NCBI GenBank assembly: GCA_009886035.1
Contig: VFJN01000084.1
Coordinates: 1 to 61,011, forward strand
Reading direction: 5' to 3'
DNA: 61,011 nt
Origin: Actinomycetota bacterium
Lineage (GTDB): Bacteria; Actinomycetota; Acidimicrobiia; Acidimicrobiales; VFJN01
Shown here: positions 49,478 to 58,277 of the stretch, in pieces
Numbering within the stretch: position 1 is the first letter of the stretch
Layout: each line of letters begins with the position of its first letter
The notes under the pieces: generated by a model
What the model saw: the letters and a program-made list of their open reading frames with translations, nothing else
What the model was told of the DNA's origin: nothing
The model's database searches: none
Translations under genes and position numbers: made by a program

Positions 49478-49550
49478 CGATAGATCCTCTCCAAAAGGGT
49501 GCCGCGGGCGGGATTCTCATCCCTACGCACGACCATGAGGGGCCCCTGTC

Positions 49551-50582
49551 TCAAAGAAAGCGAACCTCCCCGCGCCCGGGCACGATCCGACCGATCTCGG
49601 CGGCACGATGACCCTCCGTGCGCAACACGTCGAGCGTTCGATGCACCTCATCGGGGGCCACCGCCACCACCATGCCGATACCCAGGTTGAAAACCTTGCG
49701 CATCTCGTCGTCGCTCACCTCGCCCCGCCGTTGGATCTCACCGAAGATGCGGGGGACGTCCCAGCGGGACGGATCAACTTCGGCATCGGTCCCCGGCGGC
49801 AACACGCGGTTGAGATTCCCGGGCAACCCCCCGCCGGTGATGTGCGCCACCGAAGCGACCGCCACCGCCCGCTGAAGGGCGGCGATGGCCGGGGCGTAGA
49901 TCACCGATGGAAGGAGGAGCTCATCGCCGAGACTGTGCGGGGCCCCCGGATAGGCCGGTGCCGACAAGGACAATCCGGCAGTCTCCAAGAGCACCTTGCG
50001 GGCCAGCGAGTAGCCGTTGGACCGTAACCCCGGTGAGGGCAGCCCGATGAGTACATCGCCGGGCCGCACGCTCTCTCCGGTGATGAGGCGGTCCCGTTCG
50101 GCCACCCCCACCGCGAAGCCCACCAGGTCGAACTCCCCGGCCGCCATGGCGCCGGGATGCTCGGCCATCTCTCCCCCGATCAAGGCACAACCCGCCTGAC
50201 GACACCCGTGAGCCACCCCTTCCACGAGTTGTTCGATGTGGTCGGGATCGAGCTTGCCCACCGCGATGTAGTCGAGGAAGAAGAGCGGCTCGGCGCCCTG
50301 ACAAACAATGTCATCGACGCACATCGCCACGAGATCAACCCCGATGGTGTCGAAGCGTCCCACCGCCTGCGCAATGAGCGCCTTAGTGCCCACGCCATCG
50401 GTGGAAGACACCAGAACCGGATGTGTGTAGCGGTGTTGAGCGAAGGCGAAGAGCCCTCCGAACCCACCGATGTCGCCGATCACCTCAGGACGAAACGTGG
50501 ACCGGACCTTGGACTTGATCCGCTCCACCGCCTCCTCACCGGCCGAGATGTTGACGCCCGCATCTTCGTAGCTCGTACCCAC
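49551..50582 (-). CDS. purM: phosphoribosylformylglycinamidine cyclo-ligase
   Basis: PurM makes aminoimidazole ribotide from FGAM and ATP, step five of purine synthesis. The 343-residue protein has SYEDAGVNISAGEEAVERIK, GGFGGLFA, VLVSSTDGVGTKALIAQ, DLVAMCVDDIVCQGAEPLFFLDY and HITGGGLPGNLNRVLP, all family hallmarks. It starts with GTG 20 nt after purF and is likely on the same transcript. Confidence 0.97.
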   Translation of the reverse strand: MGTSYEDAGVNISAGEEAVERIKSKVRSTFRPEVIGDIGGFGGLFAFAQHRYTHPVLVSSTDGVGTKALIAQAVGRFDTIGVDLVAMCVDDIVCQGAEPLFFLDYIAVGKLDPDHIEQLVEGVAHGCRQAGCALIGGEMAEHPGAMAAGEFDLVGFAVGVAERDRLITGESVRPGDVLIGLPSPGLRSNGYSLARKVLLETAGLSLSAPAYPGAPHSLGDELLLPSVIYAPAIAALQRAVAVASVAHITGGGLPGNLNRVLPPGTDAEVDPSRWDVPRIFGEIQRRGEVSDDEMRKVFNLGIGMVVAVAPDEVHRTLDVLRTEGHRAAEIGRIVPGRGEVRFL

Positions 50583-50601
50583 CCTGGTCCGTACCCCTCA
50601 G

Positions 50602-52140
50602 TCAGTCGATCGCGGTCTGGATCGGGGCCGCCAACGGCGCCGCCGCCGGCACCTCGAGAACATGCTTGCGGAGAGTGACCGAGACCGCCACGGGGTAGTT
50701 TCCCGTGAAACAAGCATCACAGAACCCGGCTCCGGGTGCGCCGGTGGACGCCACCAGACGGTCGAGTTGCACGTAGGCGATGCTGTCGACGTTCAGGTAC
50801 TCGCGGATTTCGTCCACCGTGAGCGACGAGGCCAGCAGTTCTGTGCGATCGCCAGTGTCGATGCCGTAGAAGCACGACCACTTCACCGGCGGCGACGTAA
50901 TACGCAGGTGCACCTCGGTCGCCCCGGCCTCGCGCAGCATCTTGGTTAGTTGTTTCTGCGTGGTCCCGCGCACGATCGAGTCGTCCACCACCACAATCCG
51001 CTTACCGGCCACGTTCTCGCGCAGCGGGTTCAACTTCATCCGCACCGCCCGGGCCCGGAGTTCTTGGCTGGGGGCGATGAAACTGCGGCCGATGTAGCGG
51101 TTCTTCACTACCCCCTGGCCATAGGGGATCCCGCTGCGCCGGGCGAACCCCTCGGCGGCGGGCACCCCCGACTCCGGCACCCCCATGACCATGTCGGCCT
51201 CTACCGGGGCCTGCTCCGCCAGTTGCTCGCCGATCCGCACCCGGGCCTGGTGCACGCTTTGGTTGTACAGCCGCGTGTCGGGCCGGGCGAAGTACACGAA
51301 CTCAAACAGGCACAGCCGCGGGTCGACTCGGCTGTCGGGGAACGGGCGGATGGACCGAGGGCCCTTCGCATCAATCACCACCATCTCGCCCGGATCGAGT
51401 TCCCGCACGAAGTGGGCGCCCACGATGTCCAGAGCCGGACTCTCCGAAGCGAGCACCCAGCCGTCGTCGAGTTTGCCGAGGCAGAGCGGCCGGAAGCCAT
51501 TGGGATCTCGCACGCCAATAATCCGAGACTGATCCATCACGACGAATGAAAATGCGCCTTCGAGCCGTGGCAACACGCTGGCCAGGGATCGCTCCAGATC
51601 GTCATCAGCGCTGTCGTCAGGCAGGTGGCCGAGGGCGTTCCCGATCAGTTCGGCCACCAAGTCGGTGTCGCTTGTGATGGTGCCGGGCAGCATTCCCCCC
51701 TCCTCGATGAGGGCTTCCGTGTTGGTGAGATTTCCGTTGTGGCCGAGAGCGAAGTGCCGATCCCCCACCCCGCGGTACGCCGGTTGGGCGTTGCGCCACG
51801 TGGAGGATCCTGTGGTGGAGTACCGGCAATGGCCGATCGCCAGGATGCCGTCCAGACCGGCCAACGTGCGGTCGTCGAACACGGCGGCCACCAGGCCTTG
51901 GTCCTTCACGACGGTCACATCGGACCCGTCGCTGACGGCCATTCCAGCCGCCTCTTGGCCGCGGTGCTGCAGAGCGAAGAGGCCCAGATACGTCAGGTGG
52001 GCTACGGGTTGACTAGGGCTGTAGATACCGAAGACACCGCAGGCTTCCTTCGGTGAGTCGTCGTCCTGGACGGAATCGTCGGACGGCTCACCGGAGGACA
52101 CCCTCCCAGTCTGCCAGGGACGGAGGGGCAACCTGGTCAT
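50602..52140 (-). CDS. purF: amidophosphoribosyltransferase
   Basis: PurF begins purine synthesis by making phosphoribosylamine from PRPP and glutamine. The 512-residue protein has the glutaminase nucleophile Cys in KEACGVFGIY, preceded by a stretch of about 30 residues that would be removed as a propeptide, as in Bacillus-type PurF. HRGQEAAGM, GHCRYSTTG and the PRPP site RIVVVDDSIVRGTT are present. Cysteines near the C-terminus (GFCDACFTGNYP) fit the iron-sulfur type. It diverges from the sugar-nucleotide cassette. Confidence 0.97.
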   Translation of the reverse strand: MTRLPLRPWQTGRVSSGEPSDDSVQDDDSPKEACGVFGIYSPSQPVAHLTYLGLFALQHRGQEAAGMAVSDGSDVTVVKDQGLVAAVFDDRTLAGLDGILAIGHCRYSTTGSSTWRNAQPAYRGVGDRHFALGHNGNLTNTEALIEEGGMLPGTITSDTDLVAELIGNALGHLPDDSADDDLERSLASVLPRLEGAFSFVVMDQSRIIGVRDPNGFRPLCLGKLDDGWVLASESPALDIVGAHFVRELDPGEMVVIDAKGPRSIRPFPDSRVDPRLCLFEFVYFARPDTRLYNQSVHQARVRIGEQLAEQAPVEADMVMGVPESGVPAAEGFARRSGIPYGQGVVKNRYIGRSFIAPSQELRARAVRMKLNPLRENVAGKRIVVVDDSIVRGTTQKQLTKMLREAGATEVHLRITSPPVKWSCFYGIDTGDRTELLASSLTVDEIREYLNVDSIAYVQLDRLVASTGAPGAGFCDACFTGNYPVAVSVTLRKHVLEVPAAAPLAAPIQTAID

Positions 52141-52235
52141 CGGCGGTCAGCCCGCCAGTCCACACTGGGGTCGCCCGGCTCCATGCGTCACTATTTCTTC
52201 GACGACGGCGGTCCCAGCGGTACCCTTTCCCGGGC

Positions 52236-53237
52236 ATGATGGACCACTCCAACTCCCCCTGGGAACCGGCGCGAGCGTTCTGGCTCGATCGCCGGGTGGC
52301 GGTCACCGGGGCCACCGGTTTTCTCGGCTCCCACCTCGTCGGCCTGCTCACTGACGCCGGCGCCCACGTGGTGATCCTGGAGCGAGATCAGGTGGAACCG
52401 ACCGCAATCGCCAGCCACTGGCTCCCCCGGGTGGCCATCGTCACCGGCGATGCCACGAACCAGGCCCTCCTCGAACGTCTGCTCGGAGAATACGAGGTGC
52501 AAACGGTCTTTCACCTAGCCGCCCAGACCCAGATCCAGGTGGCCAACCACAACCCCGTCTCCACCTTTGAATCCAACATCAAGGGCACCTGGTCTCTGCT
52601 GGAGGCCGTGCGCCGCACCCCGCACATCGAACAGGCCATCTGCGCCAGCAGCGACAAGGCCTACGGAGCCCAGCCCACCTTGCCCTACGAGGAGACGATG
52701 CCCCTCCTCGCCGTCAACCCCTACGACGTTTCCAAGGCCTGCGCCGACCTCATCACCCAGACCTACCACCAGCGCTGGGGCACGCCCGTGGCGATCACCC
52801 GCTGCGGCAACTTTTTCGGACCGGGTGACATGAACTGGGAACGCCTTGTGCCCGGGACCATCCGATCGCTCCTTCGAGGGGAGCGACCGATCATCCGCTC
52901 CAACGGTGCCCTCATCCGCGACTACCTCTACGTGGTGGACGGTGCGCTCGCCTATCTCCGCCTCGCCGAGGCCATGGCCACCGACCCCACCCATCTCGGG
53001 GAGGCGTACAACTTCTCCACCGAACGACCGCTATCGGTCCTCGAGTTGGTGGCTTTCATCCAAACAGCCGCCGGTACCAATTTGGTTCCCGACGTGCGCG
53101 ATACCGCGGGGCACGAAATCGATGCCCAACACCTGTCGGCCAGGAAGGCTAAGACCCGGCTCGGATGGCAGCCGAACCACACGGTGGAAGACGCGCTCAT
53201 CGAGACCGTGCGTTGGTACGCATCCCATCTTGAATGA
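52236..53237 (+). CDS. rfbG: NAD-dependent 4,6-dehydratase, CDP-glucose type
   Basis: The 333-residue extended SDR has the NAD motif VTGATGFLGSHLVGLL, the SSDKAYG segment and catalytic NPYDVSKACADL (Tyr and Lys). The RfbG-like features are VFHLAAQTQIQVANHNPVSTFESNIKGTWSLLEA, GNFFGPGDMNWERLVPGTIRSLL and a final LGWQPNHTVEDALIETVRWY. With RfbF two genes away it should convert CDP-glucose to CDP-4-keto-6-deoxyglucose. A TACCCT hexamer is 9 nt before the ATG. The cassette lies on the strand opposite to the surrounding pur genes. Confidence 0.85.
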   Translation: MMDHSNSPWEPARAFWLDRRVAVTGATGFLGSHLVGLLTDAGAHVVILERDQVEPTAIASHWLPRVAIVTGDATNQALLERLLGEYEVQTVFHLAAQTQIQVANHNPVSTFESNIKGTWSLLEAVRRTPHIEQAICASSDKAYGAQPTLPYEETMPLLAVNPYDVSKACADLITQTYHQRWGTPVAITRCGNFFGPGDMNWERLVPGTIRSLLRGERPIIRSNGALIRDYLYVVDGALAYLRLAEAMATDPTHLGEAYNFSTERPLSVLELVAFIQTAAGTNLVPDVRDTAGHEIDAQHLSARKAKTRLGWQPNHTVEDALIETVRWYASHLE

Positions 53238-53268
53238 TGAGCCCACCCAACACCGGGAGTTCCCCCCC

Positions 53269-54213
53269 ATGGGACCAATAGCGGTGGTGGGCGCCGGTGG
53301 CTTTGTGGGCGGTCGCCTCGTTCAGCACCTGCGTCAGACCGGGGCCGACGTGGTGCCCATCAGTCGGCACCCATGCCCGTGGCTCGGCGAGGGCAACATC
53401 GCTCTCGACCTCATCGAGGAGCCGGCCTCCGCCGTTGATCGAGCCATCGCCGGCGCTGCCGTCGTGATCGATCTCGTGGGCCACAACGAAGTGGTGGCGG
53501 CCACCGAGCCCGAGCGAGCCCTCACTGAAACCGTGACCATGAGCCATCGCCTCGCTGAGGCCATGCACCGAAACGGCACCCCCCGAGTGGTCTACCTCTC
53601 CAGCGTGCACGTCTACGGAGCCGCTCTCGAGCCCGCCGCAGTGATCACCGAAAACACCGTGCCTCGACCGCGGTCCGGCTATGCCATTGCCCGCCTCACG
53701 TCGGAACACGTGTTAGCCAGTCGGCTGGCCGGCGCCGCCGATGTCGTGGTGCTGCGCCTCACCAACTCGGTGGGCGCACCCGCCAGCCCCGAACTGGATC
53801 GGTGGACCGCCCTTGTTAACGATCTCTGCCGGCAGGCCGCCCACTCGGGAAGTCTCGTCCTGAACAGTCCGGGGCTCCAGCAGCGCGATTGGGTGAGCCT
53901 TGGCGATGCCTGCGGTGCCATCGCGGCGGCTTGTCACCCCACCACCGTGCCCGCCGGCACCTACAACCTTGGCTCGGGGGTCTCGAAGTCCGTGCGGGCC
54001 ATGGCCGAGCTGGTGGCCGATGCGTGGGACGCGACGACTCAGGAGCGCCCCCTCATCGAGGCACCGACGGCCCGTGAGGCCGCTCCCGAGCCCTACCAGG
54101 TGGATATCCAGCGCCTGGCATCACTGGGTATCCGCCTCGACACACCCATCGCCACCGCCGTGGCGGAAATGGTGAAGTTCTGCCTCGTCCACCGAAATCG
54201 CCTCACGCGATAG
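53269..54213 (+). CDS. NAD-dependent epimerase/reductase of nucleotide sugars
   Basis: The 314-residue extended SDR opens with IAVVGAGGFVGGRLVQHL and has the Ser in VYLSSVHVYG and the SGYAIARLTSEHVL Tyr, with Arg where Lys is usual two residues before the Leu (YxxxR in place of YxxxK). The lower half has WVSLGDACGAI and TYNLGSGVSKSVRAMAELV. It probably epimerises or reduces the 4-keto sugar made by the neighbouring dehydratase, but the product cannot be named. A GGGAG site lies 9 nt before the ATG. Confidence 0.82.
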   Translation: MGPIAVVGAGGFVGGRLVQHLRQTGADVVPISRHPCPWLGEGNIALDLIEEPASAVDRAIAGAAVVIDLVGHNEVVAATEPERALTETVTMSHRLAEAMHRNGTPRVVYLSSVHVYGAALEPAAVITENTVPRPRSGYAIARLTSEHVLASRLAGAADVVVLRLTNSVGAPASPELDRWTALVNDLCRQAAHSGSLVLNSPGLQQRDWVSLGDACGAIAAACHPTTVPAGTYNLGSGVSKSVRAMAELVADAWDATTQERPLIEAPTAREAAPEPYQVDIQRLASLGIRLDTPIATAVAEMVKFCLVHRNRLTR

Positions 54214-54223
54214 CGCGGCGGCT

Positions 54224-54229
54224 TACGCT
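54224..54229 (+). promoter_or_regulatory. -10 hexamer within the sugar cassette
   Basis: TACGCT, 6 nt before the GTG at 54236, so the last two genes may also be transcribed alone. Confidence 0.4.
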
Positions 54230-54235
54230 AGCCAG

Positions 54236-54691
54236 GTGACAGAGATCCAAGGGGTGCGAGTCACCCCCCTCCAGCGCATCCCCGATGAGCGCGGGGCCGT
54301 CCTGCACATGCTGCGTGAAGACAGCGACGGCTTCGAACGCTTCGGGGAGATCTACTTCTCGATGGTCTACCCCGGGGCCATCAAGGCCTGGCATCTCCAC
54401 ACCGAGATGACGCTCAACTACGCCGTACCCGTGGGGATGATCAAGTTCGTCTGTTATGACGACCGTGAAGGATCGCCCACCCGGGGCAACACCCTCGAAC
54501 TCCACCTCGGCGAATTGAACTACGCCCTCGTCACCGTGCCGCCGCTCGTGTGGAACGGCTTCAAGGGCGAGGGCGTGGCGCCGGCGCTCGTAGCCAACTG
54601 CGCCACCCTGGCCCACCACCCCGATGAGATCATCCGAGCCGATCCTCACGAGCACGTGAGCGCCTACCACTGGTCCCGGCGTGATCACTGA
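54236..54691 (+). CDS. dTDP-4-dehydrorhamnose 3,5-epimerase family cupin
   Basis: The 151-residue cupin resembles RfbC: TPLQRIPDERGAVLHMLRE, FGEIYFSMVYPGAIKAWHLHTEMTLNYAVPVG (with the metal- or base-position His residues), ELHLGELNYALVTVPPLVWNGFKG. RfbC epimerises C3 and/or C5 of the 4-keto sugar. Here the sugar is probably on CDP. Its 3' end overlaps rfbF by 11 bases. Confidence 0.84.
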   Translation: MTEIQGVRVTPLQRIPDERGAVLHMLREDSDGFERFGEIYFSMVYPGAIKAWHLHTEMTLNYAVPVGMIKFVCYDDREGSPTRGNTLELHLGELNYALVTVPPLVWNGFKGEGVAPALVANCATLAHHPDEIIRADPHEHVSAYHWSRRDH

Positions 54692-55505
54692 GGTACCCAC
54701 CATCATCCTCTGCGGTGGGCGCGGCTCCCGCATCAGCGACGTAAATCCAGGGCTCCCCAAGCCCATGCTGCCCATCGGCGAGCGCCCCATGCTCTGGCAC
54801 ATCATGAAGACCTACGCCGCCCACGGTCACCGAGATTTCGTGCTGGCCCTCGGTTGGCTCGGCCCCGAGATTCGGCGCTACTTCCTCCAGTTCCAGGCGA
54901 TGACCTCCGATTTCCGCATCGAACTCGGCCACCCCGATGCCATCGAGTATCTCGGGGCCAACGACGAGTCCGATTGGCGCATCACCTGCATGGACACCGG
55001 CCTCGACTCACTCACCGGTACCCGGGTGCGCCGGGCCAGCCAACACCTCGCTGACGGACCAATCATGGTTACCTACGGCGACAGCATCGGCCCGGTGGAC
55101 ATCACCGGCCTCCTGGCGTTCCACCGCTCGCACGGCAAACTGGCCACCGTCACCTCTGTCCGTCCACCCGGACGTTTCGGTGAGCTCATCCTCGATGCCC
55201 ACGGGCGGGTGGGGCGCTTTGAGGAGAAGCCCCAGACCAGCGCCGGATCGATCAACGGCGGTTTTATGGTGATCGAAAAGGAAGCCATCGATGCCTTCAT
55301 TCCCGCCGAGGGCGAGGTCATGCTGGAACGCCAACCAATGGCGGGCCTCGCCGCCGCCGGACAACTCATGGCCTTCGAGCACGACGGCTTCTGGCAACCC
55401 ATGGACACCCCGCGGGAGCGGGAACTTCTGGAGCAGCTGTGGGCGGGAGGGTCAGCCCCATGGACCGCTCGCTGGTCCACCCCCGTGCCTCTGCCCCGGC
55501 CCTGA
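54681..55505 (+). CDS. rfbF: glucose-1-phosphate cytidylyltransferase
   Basis: The 274-residue nucleotidyltransferase makes CDP-glucose from CTP and glucose 1-phosphate. It has the nucleotide-binding ILCGGRGSRI and LPKPMLPIGERPMLWHIMKTYAAHG, where the WHIMK-Y motif is characteristic of RfbF. Also present are MVTYGDSIG (Asp of the active site) and a FWQPMDTPRERELLEQLW C-terminus. It starts with a GTG inside the previous gene. It is the entry enzyme of the cassette. No glycosyltransferase or polymer gene follows. Confidence 0.9.
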   Translation: MITEVPTIILCGGRGSRISDVNPGLPKPMLPIGERPMLWHIMKTYAAHGHRDFVLALGWLGPEIRRYFLQFQAMTSDFRIELGHPDAIEYLGANDESDWRITCMDTGLDSLTGTRVRRASQHLADGPIMVTYGDSIGPVDITGLLAFHRSHGKLATVTSVRPPGRFGELILDAHGRVGRFEEKPQTSAGSINGGFMVIEKEAIDAFIPAEGEVMLERQPMAGLAAAGQLMAFEHDGFWQPMDTPRERELLEQLWAGGSAPWTARWSTPVPLPRP

Positions 55506-55538
55506 AGCCATCGGGCCGGCGGCACCGAACCCCTGAGG

Positions 55539-57755
55539 TCAGTGACCCAGAGTCGAGGGCAGCGCCGCGCGCCAGGCGGTGGTGGCCGTGACCACGCTGA
55601 CCTCGAAGAGCCCTTCCACCACCAGGTCCGATCCACCGGCGGACCCCAGTGGCCGAGCGAGCACCCCCGCGGCGGCGGCCGCTCGCACCACGTCATCGCC
55701 ATGACCCGGCGCCACACAGGCCACCACACGGCTGGCTGACTCGGCGAACAGCCAGGCGTAGTCGCTATCGGGGACCGCCACTCGGAAGCCCTCGCCGGAT
55801 CGCACGGCCATCTCCGCCAAGGCCACCCCGAGGCCATCGGCGGTGTCGTGCACCCCCGCGAGCCAGCCCGCCATGACCACCTCGCGCACCAGGGCGGCCA
55901 CCGCCGCGTGGGCGTCGAGATCAAGAGCCGGGGCCGGACCCGCCTGGTAGCCGCGCTCCCAGGCCCACCGGGAGCCCGCCAGTGCCCGCGGCTCGGGGCC
56001 GAGCGCTATCAGGTCGGCCCCGGCCCGGAGTTGCACCCCCGGCGGCGGACGATCGAGCCGGTCAAGGATGCCCACCAGGCCCACCACCGGCGTGGGATCG
56101 ATGTCCCGGCCGCGGCTTTCGTTATAGAGGCTCACGTTGCCACCCACCACGGGGATGCTCAGCGCCCGACAGGCATCCCCCATACCCCCGATGGACTCCA
56201 CGAGTTGCCACATCACCTCAGGGTGCTCAGGGTTGCCAAAGTTGAGGCAGTTCACGAGACCAAGCGGACGTGCCCCCACACAGGCGAGGTTCATCACCGC
56301 CTCGGCTACCACCAAGGCGGTCCCCCGACGGGGGTCGAGGGCGCACCAGCGATGATTGCCATCACAGGTGAGCGCCAGGCCCCGGCCGGTATCCACCCCG
56401 GTCGTGGGGTGCTTGAGCCGCAGCACGGTGGCGTCGCCGCCGGGGCCCTCAACCGTGTTCAGGAACAGTTGGTGGTCGTACTGCCGAAACACCCAGGACG
56501 GGTCGGCCAAGAGGCCCAGAAGATCAGCCGCCACATCCGCCGGCGCCCCCGGTTCGGCCCGATCGGCCATTCGCCCCGCCCGGCCCGCCGGTTCCTGGCG
56601 GGGCCGGTCGTAGAGGGGGGCGTCGTCGTCGAGCGAGCTCGCCGGTAGGTCGCCCAACACGGTGCCGCCGGGTCGGTCCAGGATGCGGAAGCGACCCGTA
56701 CCGGTCACCGTGCCAATCACCGAAGCCCGGATCTCCCACGCTTCACAGATAGCGAGGAGTTCGTGCAACTTGGCGGGCTCCACGATAGCCAGCATCCTCT
56801 CCTGGCTCTCGCTCGTCATGATCTCGAAAGGCTCCATGCCCGCTTCGCGCACATGTACCTCCGAGAGGTGGAGATCCATACCCACCCCTCCCTTCGAGGC
56901 CGTTTCGCTGGCGGCGCCGGTAATGCCGGCCGCCCCGAGATCCTGGATCCCCACCACCAGCCCGGCTTCGAGTATCTCCAGACAGGCTTCGATCAGACGT
57001 TTTTCCTCGAACGGATCGCCCACCTGCACGCTCGGCCGCTTATCGGCGTCGGCAGCATCGTCACCAAAGCCCGCCGAGGCCAACACGCTTGCCCCCCCGA
57101 TGCCATCGCGCCCCGTGGAGGATCCGAACAGCACCGTGAGGTTGCCCGGACCCGACGCCCGAGCCAACACCAGTCGTTCCTTGGGAAGCAGCCCGAGACA
57201 GAACACGTTGACCAGTGGATTGTCCTGATAGGTGGGATCAAACACCGTTTCGCCGCCCACCGTGGGAACGCCTACGGAGTTCCCGTATCCGGAAACTCCC
57301 GCGATCACCCCCTCGGCAATCCACCGACTGCGCGGATCGTCCAACGGACCAAAGCGAAGCGGATCCATCAAGGCGATCGGACGGGCCCCCACCGAAAACA
57401 CATCCCGCAGGATCCCGCCCACGCCGGTGGCGGCGCCCTCGTAGGGCTCAATGGCCGATGGGTGGTTATGGCTTTCGATGCGGAACGCGGCGGCGATGCC
57501 ATCCCCCACATCGATCACCCCGGCCCCTTCACCGGGCCCGACCATCACGTGCGCAGCCTCGGTGGGTAGCGTCCGCAAATGTTTTTTCGACGACTTGTAA
57601 GAGCAGTGTTCCGACCACATGACCGAGTACATCGCCAACTCGAGATGATTCGGTGATCGGCCCAGAATGGCCTCGATAGAAGCCGCTTCGTCGTCGGTGA
57701 GCCCGAGGGCACGGTGCAAGGGAACCGCGGCCGAAGAGGGGGGCGAAGCGACCAT
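55539..57755 (-). CDS. purL: phosphoribosylformylglycinamidine synthase subunit PurL
   Basis: The 738-residue small PurL makes FGAM together with PurQ and PurS. Motifs are MYSVMWSEHCSYKSSKKHLR, IESHNHPSAIEPYEGAATGVGGI, GRDGIGGASVLASAGF, QDLGAAGITGAASE and SIPVVGGNVSLYNES. A TAGGCT hexamer lies 6 nt before the ATG. Unlike a typical purQ-purL pair, an opposite-strand gene (57837-58268) separates it from purQ. Confidence 0.98.
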   Translation of the reverse strand: MVASPPSSAAVPLHRALGLTDDEAASIEAILGRSPNHLELAMYSVMWSEHCSYKSSKKHLRTLPTEAAHVMVGPGEGAGVIDVGDGIAAAFRIESHNHPSAIEPYEGAATGVGGILRDVFSVGARPIALMDPLRFGPLDDPRSRWIAEGVIAGVSGYGNSVGVPTVGGETVFDPTYQDNPLVNVFCLGLLPKERLVLARASGPGNLTVLFGSSTGRDGIGGASVLASAGFGDDAADADKRPSVQVGDPFEEKRLIEACLEILEAGLVVGIQDLGAAGITGAASETASKGGVGMDLHLSEVHVREAGMEPFEIMTSESQERMLAIVEPAKLHELLAICEAWEIRASVIGTVTGTGRFRILDRPGGTVLGDLPASSLDDDAPLYDRPRQEPAGRAGRMADRAEPGAPADVAADLLGLLADPSWVFRQYDHQLFLNTVEGPGGDATVLRLKHPTTGVDTGRGLALTCDGNHRWCALDPRRGTALVVAEAVMNLACVGARPLGLVNCLNFGNPEHPEVMWQLVESIGGMGDACRALSIPVVGGNVSLYNESRGRDIDPTPVVGLVGILDRLDRPPPGVQLRAGADLIALGPEPRALAGSRWAWERGYQAGPAPALDLDAHAAVAALVREVVMAGWLAGVHDTADGLGVALAEMAVRSGEGFRVAVPDSDYAWLFAESASRVVACVAPGHGDDVVRAAAAAGVLARPLGSAGGSDLVVEGLFEVSVVTATTAWRAALPSTLGH

Positions 57756-57761
57756 CGCCGC

Positions 57762-57767
57762 AGCCTA
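57762..57767 (-). promoter_or_regulatory. -10 hexamer of purL
   Basis: TAGGCT read on the minus strand, 6 nt before the ATG at 57755. Confidence 0.5.
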
Positions 57768-57800
57768 CGCGGCTGGCCCAGGGCCCGAGAACACATAACC

Positions 57801-57829
57801 TGGCACACATTTTTTCGAACCCATACAAT
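57801..57829 (+). promoter_or_regulatory. promoter of the small basic protein gene
   Basis: TGGCAC (57801-57806) and TACAAT (57824-57829) are 17 bp apart in an AT-rich patch. The -10 lies 7 nt before the ATG at 57837. This is the best-formed promoter in the window. Confidence 0.7.
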
Positions 57830-57836
57830 CGACTAC

Positions 57837-58268
57837 ATGGCCGAAAATCCGCAAAAGAAACCCATGACTGATGAGCACAAAGTCGCCCTGGCCGAAGGCC
57901 GTAACGAGGGTCGTACCGTCCGCATTTACCTCAAAGCTTTGGAGGCACAGAAACCCAAAAGGGGTCCCCGACGCACCCCTGAATCCCTAGAGAAGCAACT
58001 GGCTGCTCTGGCGGTGGATCTCGACAAAGCCGAACCGCTGAAGCGCCTCCACCTCATCCAGGAGCGGCTAAACCTACGCGCCGAACTAGACCAACTCCAG
58101 CAGGCCAGCGCCGCCCCGGACAACCCGCCTGATATCACCGCCCTAGAGATGGCCTTTGTTGATTGTGCGAAGGCCTACAGTGCCCGCAAAGGCATCTCCT
58201 ATGCCGCCTGGCGGGAGTATGGCGTAAAGCCTGCCGTGCTCAAGCGGGCCGACATCAGCCGCTCCTGA
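57837..58268 (+). CDS. small basic helical protein, unknown function
   Basis: The 143-residue protein is not assigned to a named family. It has a Lys/Arg-rich N-terminal third (EAQKPKRGPRRTPESLEKQL), a helical middle (LHLIQERLNLRAELDQLQQ, coiled-coil-like) and a C-terminal unit DCAKAYSARKGISYAAWREYGVKPAVLKRADI that looks like a small DNA-binding helix-turn-helix, similar to endings seen in other actinobacterial proteins. A nucleoid-associated or ribosome-related role would fit, but this is a guess. It lies between purL and purQ on the opposite strand, with a strong leaderless promoter. Confidence 0.75.
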   Translation: MAENPQKKPMTDEHKVALAEGRNEGRTVRIYLKALEAQKPKRGPRRTPESLEKQLAALAVDLDKAEPLKRLHLIQERLNLRAELDQLQQASAAPDNPPDITALEMAFVDCAKAYSARKGISYAAWREYGVKPAVLKRADISRS

Positions 58269-58277
58269 GCCGTCGGC

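Noticed and set aside
56763-57569. A 268-codon frame antisense to purL
   Set aside because: Shadow of purL; no start signal and no recognisable domain.
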